In this document: piece by piece, positions 40,250-64,000 of the stretch | How positions within the stretch are numbered: the stretch's first letter is position 1 | Layout of the letters: the number at the start of each line of letters is the position of its first letter | Source: Sebastes aleutianus | Taxonomy: Eukaryota; Chordata; Actinopteri; Perciformes; Sebastidae | NCBI GenBank assembly: GCA_916700875.1 | Contig: CAKAKS010000060.1 | Coordinates: 32,508,804-32,572,803 of the forward strand | Direction of reading: 5' to 3' | DNA length: 64,000 nt | Notes under the pieces: generated by a model | Databases searched by the model: none | What the model saw: the letters and a program-made list of their open reading frames with translations, nothing else | What the model was told of the DNA's origin: nothing | Made by a program: the position numbers and the translations under genes

Positions 40250-42871
40250 ACAGGATTAATAAAAAACAATTTTATTTTCTTTAAAAAATAACCCGCCCCA
40301 ACAGAGTTCCCATACTATCACACACAGAGCCAAAATAATATGCTTCCATGTCCTTTCATTCAAATCTATTGGGAAGTGCTATGACAAGGACTGTTCTTGA
40401 TCAGTGGCTTCAATATTGCTTAGTCAGACAGTGAGGCTGTGTGGGGAGGAGGAGTGGACTCTCCGCTGTCCACATGATGCATTTCCAGGGTGACTGCCGT
40501 TTCGTCTCCCCCTCTTTGCAAGGTGCTTTGTGGCTTCGGTGAGTGAAGAACTGCATCTGGTTTCAGTGGTACTGGGAAATGCCCCCCAGACTGATTTTTC
40601 TTTTCTGTTTTTTTTTTTTAAAACACTGGCCCCGACTGTGAAAGGCCTGGCAACTGGTGAGCCAAAATACATAACAGGTTAATATCATATATTTATATGT
40701 ACAAATCACCTCGGACACAATGAAAGGATCAGTAAAACGGGTGTACAAAGGCATTTTGATTATGTTAAGTTGATAAACATGATTTAAAAAAAATCAAAAC
40801 TCATCTTTTGATCCCTTTCAGCGCAGAAGGGGCTCTGACCATCAGACAACATTTGAGGCGCTTAAAGGGCAACTGAGGTGGAATTTTGAGACTTGTCTCC
40901 ACAGTGCCCTCTTGAGGATGCACTCTGACACTAGTCACAATATTCATAATAATAATAATAATAATAATGACAAAAGAAAAAGCAGTTTTTATAACCATTA
41001 CACAATCGAGGCAAAACGACTGACGGGCAGTGGTGAGCGCGAGGCTCCTACCTCTAAGGAAACCAAAATAAGGTGGCTCAGAATATCCAGTCATAAAAAA
41101 TAATTACATGCATTTTTTTTTTTTTTTCATAAATCCAGAAAGTGACTAGATGTAAAGGCAGGGCATATTAATAAGTAGTAGTAATTGTGGCCCACCCTGT
41201 CCAATGTAGCAATCCCCTATCTGTGCAGCCCATGCACACAGAGCACCAATGGGGATTGGCTAACACGAGCTAGGGGATTGGGGGGCAGGGGATGCTGCAG
41301 AAGTGAGAATAGAGACAGCAAGGATAGAAGGTGATGATGGAAAGAATGATAGTTTGGCTTGAAAGGGAAATAAGGGGGACAAGTGCATTTGAAGAGGTCG
41401 GTCTCTACATGCTAAGAAAGAGACGGAGAGGGCAGATTGGTGTGTGCTTCTGCTGTTCAGGCTATGAGTTGTAAATGCCTGCAGAGGGAAGAGCTTTGTG
41501 TAAAAATGGGGATAAGTGTGTGTAGGTACGCGAAGAAGTGCGCGCCGCGTGGAAGTTTAGAGTGCACCGTTGTGGCGTCATCTCCACCGATACATGTCGG
41601 AATGTGCAGAATGATCGGAGCAAGGTCAGTTGCTGAATGCGAGTTCAGCTTTTGCAGCACTTAAGTGATCACAGACTTTGTATTTGCCTGCATTCAAATC
41701 TACAGAGGAGTGTTGACCTTGCCTATTGCCTTAGTTACCTATTTGTTCTGAAAGCTATGCAGGTGAGTGAGTGTGAAAACCTCAAACTAGTCCGTGTCAA
41801 GCCTCAGGACAGAGGACAGACAAACTCTCACCATTCTGAAGTAAAATAAATCAACAAGTAAATAATAAAAAAAAGTGCCTCGTAAATACTAAAAGAGCAA
41901 CGCATACATAAACGAAAGATTATCTTCCTGTTTAAGTGCCCCTTTTCCATTGGTTGGCATCACTTTTGGCTGGTTAATAATGCTGGTTTAGGTGCATGGG
42001 GTGCAAGTATATTTGATACACTCTATGCAAATGGTCCCTCTATTGTTAAGCTAAGCTCGCCTCTACAGGCTAAATCTCTAAGGGACTGACCGACCAGCAC
42101 AGAGAGCGTGGCAGGACTTCTCTCCTGTGTCTACGATATGCTACGCCTGCTCTTTCTGTACTGTATGTTCTGTCTACATGTACTAACAAACTCTTATGTG
42201 CAGGACTGGTGGCACCTACATAATAACGCTAAGTGCTAATGTACCATACCTCAGACTCCTCAAGGCAGTTTAAAACAAATGACATTATTAAAAATAAAAA
42301 CACATTAAAAACATGAATGTAGTTCATGACAACGATAAAATGATACATGTAAGTGTGCGTGCCCAGTACCGCCCCTCTGGAGGATCCCCGTACTAAGGGC
42401 ATTGGGATGGGTAAAGAGGCAGCATCGTGGCAGTTACAAAAGGTTTTTGTGATTTCTTTTTTTTTTTTCGCCTATTGTCCTCCCATCCGTATTGCATACT
42501 TACATACACAGGAGTGTGAAGGTAGCGTACAATACAATTACATAATAATACCCACGTTTTAAAAATTCAACATAAAAAGAGCAATAGTCCTGGTAAAGTA
42601 AAAAACAACAAAATGACAATAATAATAATAATAATATTCATAACCGTTTGAGTGCATGAGGCTGTAGAGTCTGCCTGTGTTTTACAGGTGAAGGGCATTA
42701 TGTTTGTTGGGTTTTTGGGTCAATGACTGGCAGGTCTGTGGGGGTATGTGTGGTGGGCAGTCATTGGGAATAAGGGATGGGGATGAGGTGGTGGTGGCGG
42801 CGGGCTGCGTTGCCCACTCAGGTAGAAATGAGGTGGGAGAGGGGGTCGATGGCGGTGATGGTTGGCGTAGC
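40250..42871 (-). other. probable ago1 3' UTR
   Basis: About 2.6 kb downstream of the ago1 stop without recognisable transposons apart from short AAT repeats (40946-40969, 42618-42634), ending near a polyadenylation signal. Long 3' UTRs are usual for AGO genes. The end is inferred; transcript data would be needed to fix it. Confidence 0.45.
40271..40276 (-). terminator. candidate ago1 polyadenylation signal AATAAA
   Basis: Minus-strand AATAAA followed within about 30 nt by a TGTTGTTGTTTTTTT GU/U-rich element. It is the only convincing canonical signal seen between the ago1 stop and the MITEs upstream of ago3. Confidence 0.45.
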
Positions 42872-62362
<19,491 letters not shown>

Positions 62363-63337
62363 CTGGACAGACGGGGGACAGAGAGGCATCGAGGAGGACA
62401 GGTGACAGAGGGGAGGAGGAGGAGGAGGAGGAGGAGGAGGTTCACAGCAACAGAAGTGAGGAAAGTGGATGTGCACAAGTCAAAGCAGAGGGAAGCAAAC
62501 AGGCACACATGAGATACAGTGAGGATGTGGCAAAGGAAGTGGTTGTGAGCAGCGGAGGACAGGCCGACCAGGGCGAGAAATGTGGCATAAGCCGGGAAGG
62601 AAGCGTAGGCAGGGGCCAAGAGGACATGATGGGTGGACAAAAGAGTGAAGAGCGAGGGGCACGAACAGGAAGACAGGAAGAGGGAAGATAGGAAGAGAGA
62701 GAAACGATGAGAAATGGAACAGTTAAGCAGCATAATGTGAATTCGCAGCCAGGGAGATGGATAGAGGTGTGTTATATAAGTGGTAAGATGGAGGAGGCAT
62801 GGCATGGCATAAGGAAGAGGAGGAGGAACAACCAGATTAGGTCAAATGAGGACGGACGAGGGAGAAGAGGAGGAGGAGGAGGAGGGGACGGTAGAAAGAG
62901 AAATTATGGTGGGAGGGAAGAAAAGGAATACATCGTTAGTTATGTAGCACGGCGTGATTTCTGAATTTGTTTATCACATGCACTTCAGTTTTGTTGTGCT
63001 TCTGATCACATCTCTGCTATACACAACACCAACAATGACAACGGTCGATCGATGAAACAATCATTTTGATGTCACAGATGGTGACATCTGGGAGCGCATC
63101 AGGGCGGTCCCGAAATACCAGTTTTGGGGCTTTCGGGATTCGGCGAGCAACAGGCTGACATGTTCTTCTGTCTGTCTCCATCTCCTCCGTTTCACTGACG
63201 CTGCCGCACTACCGTACACACCTCTACACACCTCTACACACAACAAACAGCAATATCTGTCTGAGAACAACTAATAATAACTAATGTTGAATATGAATAA
63301 ATGTGGGATTATCCCTTATTTCATTGGCTACTTGGGG
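62363..63337. repeat. purine-rich tract upstream of ago1 exon 2 (intron 1)
   Basis: (GAG)n at 62412-62441 and many GGAGGA/AGGAAG stretches through about 62960. The transcribed strand is therefore pyrimidine-rich right up to the exon 2 acceptor. Long open frames on both strands here are composition artefacts. No ago1 exon 1 could be recognised. Confidence 0.7.
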
Positions 63338-63345
63338 ATTTATAC

Positions 63346-63960
63346 TAGGGATGCACCGATACCCGATACCAGTATCGAGTATCGGGACCGATACTGTGTT
63401 AATCTACTCATACTCGCAAAAAGGCTCCGATACAACGGCACCGATACCACTTTACGGCAGCGTGACGTTCACCCCTTGTCACCATCTTTCGGATCCTATC
63501 GCACACACTCACGCTCCACCTCCCCGACGGTGCGGGCGAGACGGGCTAGTGGTGCGCCCGGTCCGCACTTTCATTGCGCCACGGGGTTTTGCTTGCACCC
63601 TCTGACTCACGCGTGCGTTAGACTCTTTGGTCCGTGTTTCAAGACGGGTCGGGTGGGTTGCAGACATCGCCGCGGACCCCTGACGCCTTTTGCGTTGGCC
63701 GAGCCCCAATCTGGGGGCACGACGAGGTTGGGGCGCACTAAGGACGGTCCGCACTGAGGACAGTCCGCCCCGGTGACGCTTTAGCCGGTCGCGTATGCAG
63801 AACTCCCCAGCCTGCCGTGTGTCGCTCACACCCTCCAGCTGGCTGTTAACGAGGGTATTTTGGCACAGAGAACTACTCGTATCGGTACACGGTATCGACA
63901 AGTACCCAAATGTAAGTACTTGTACTTGTACTGACAAAAAGTGGTATCGGTGCATCCCTA
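63346..63960. mobile_element. hAT-type MITE (615 bp) carrying an antisense 28S rDNA fragment
   Basis: Perfect 18-bp terminal inverted repeats TAGGGATGCACCGATACC, flanked by ATTTATAC (63338-63345) and CTTTATAC (63961-63968), an 8-bp duplication with one mismatch. The interior from about 63480 to 63772 is GC-rich and reads, on the minus strand, as 28S rRNA. The remaining right-hand interior is ordinary element sequence. Confidence 0.85.
63480..63772 (-). pseudogene. 28S rRNA fragment inside a hAT MITE
   Basis: Contains GGTCCGTGTTTCAAGACGG at 63629-63647, which is exactly the widely used NL-4 reverse primer of the 28S D1/D2 region, so the 28S sense strand is minus. Also present are CACCATCTTTCGG, CTCCACCTCCCC, GGGCGAGACGGGC, TCATTGCGCCACGG and ACAGTCCGCCCCGG, all in 28S order. 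Deletions and substitutions (for example between CCCGGTCCGCAC and TTTCATTGCG) show it is not a functional rRNA gene. Confidence 0.88.
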
Positions 63961-64000
63961 CTTTATACCATACTTGTATATATAGAAAAAGAAAACACTA

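Overview
The window is vertebrate nuclear DNA, most likely from a percomorph teleost. Evidence for this is the intron-split vertebrate-type genes, the dense load of short hAT-type and TTAA-flanked MITEs, Tc1-like remnants, LINE tails, and the many GT, GATA and TTTG microsatellites typical of fish. The exact species cannot be told from the sequence.

Two protein-coding genes account for essentially all recognisable coding sequence, and both lie on the minus strand. At the right (42872 to 62362) is ago1 (Argonaute 1), with coding exons 2 to 19; the small first coding exon is beyond the right edge or unrecognised. At the left (89 to 36589) is ago3 (Argonaute 3), with coding exons 1 to 17; the last two exons are beyond the left edge. 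The head-to-tail order ago1 then ago3 matches the vertebrate AGO4-AGO1-AGO3 cluster, so ago4 would be expected beyond the right edge. All 35 exons were placed by hand with GT/AG sites and consistent phases. The ago3 exons sum to 758 codons. Adding the 102 residues normally encoded by the two missing exons gives 860, the length of human AGO3.

Both proteins are miRNA/siRNA-binding effectors of the RNA-induced silencing complex, with the order N, L1, PAZ, L2, MID, PIWI. ago3 shows three of the four catalytic residues (D598, E638, D670); the fourth lies outside the window. ago1 shows D, E, D and then R in place of the catalytic H, as in other vertebrate AGO1 proteins.

Layout. 1-21.8 kb: ago3 exons 17 to 2, with introns full of MITEs. 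21.8-36.6 kb: the 14.8-kb ago3 intron 1, with Tc1, hAT and other repeats, ending in a 0.7-kb CTCCATCAC minisatellite. 36.57-37.26 kb: ago3 exon 1, with a 21-bp tandem repeat in its 5' UTR and a CpG-rich promoter carrying a palindromic CRE. 37.28-38.87 kb: a 1.6-kb CATCAATAC/AT-rich array abutting the promoter. 39-40.1 kb: MITEs. About 40.25-42.87 kb: the probable ago1 3' UTR. 42.87-62.36 kb: ago1 exons. 62.4-63.3 kb: a purine-rich intron 1 tract. 63.35-63.96 kb: a hAT MITE that carries an antisense piece of 28S rDNA.

The most striking observations are four. (1) ago1 and ago3 exons 9 and 13, and to a lesser degree 12, are almost identical at the nucleotide level (1/120, 2/160 and 10/185 differences). 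Neighbouring exons differ by 17 to 23 percent and the introns do not align, which suggests exon-confined gene conversion between the paralogues or unusual synonymous constraint. (2) A hAT MITE has captured 28S rDNA. (3) The ago3 first exon is boxed in by three unrelated tandem arrays. (4) Inverted MITE copies within ago1 intron 2 and within the ago3 introns could form long double-stranded RNA in the pre-mRNAs of RNAi genes.
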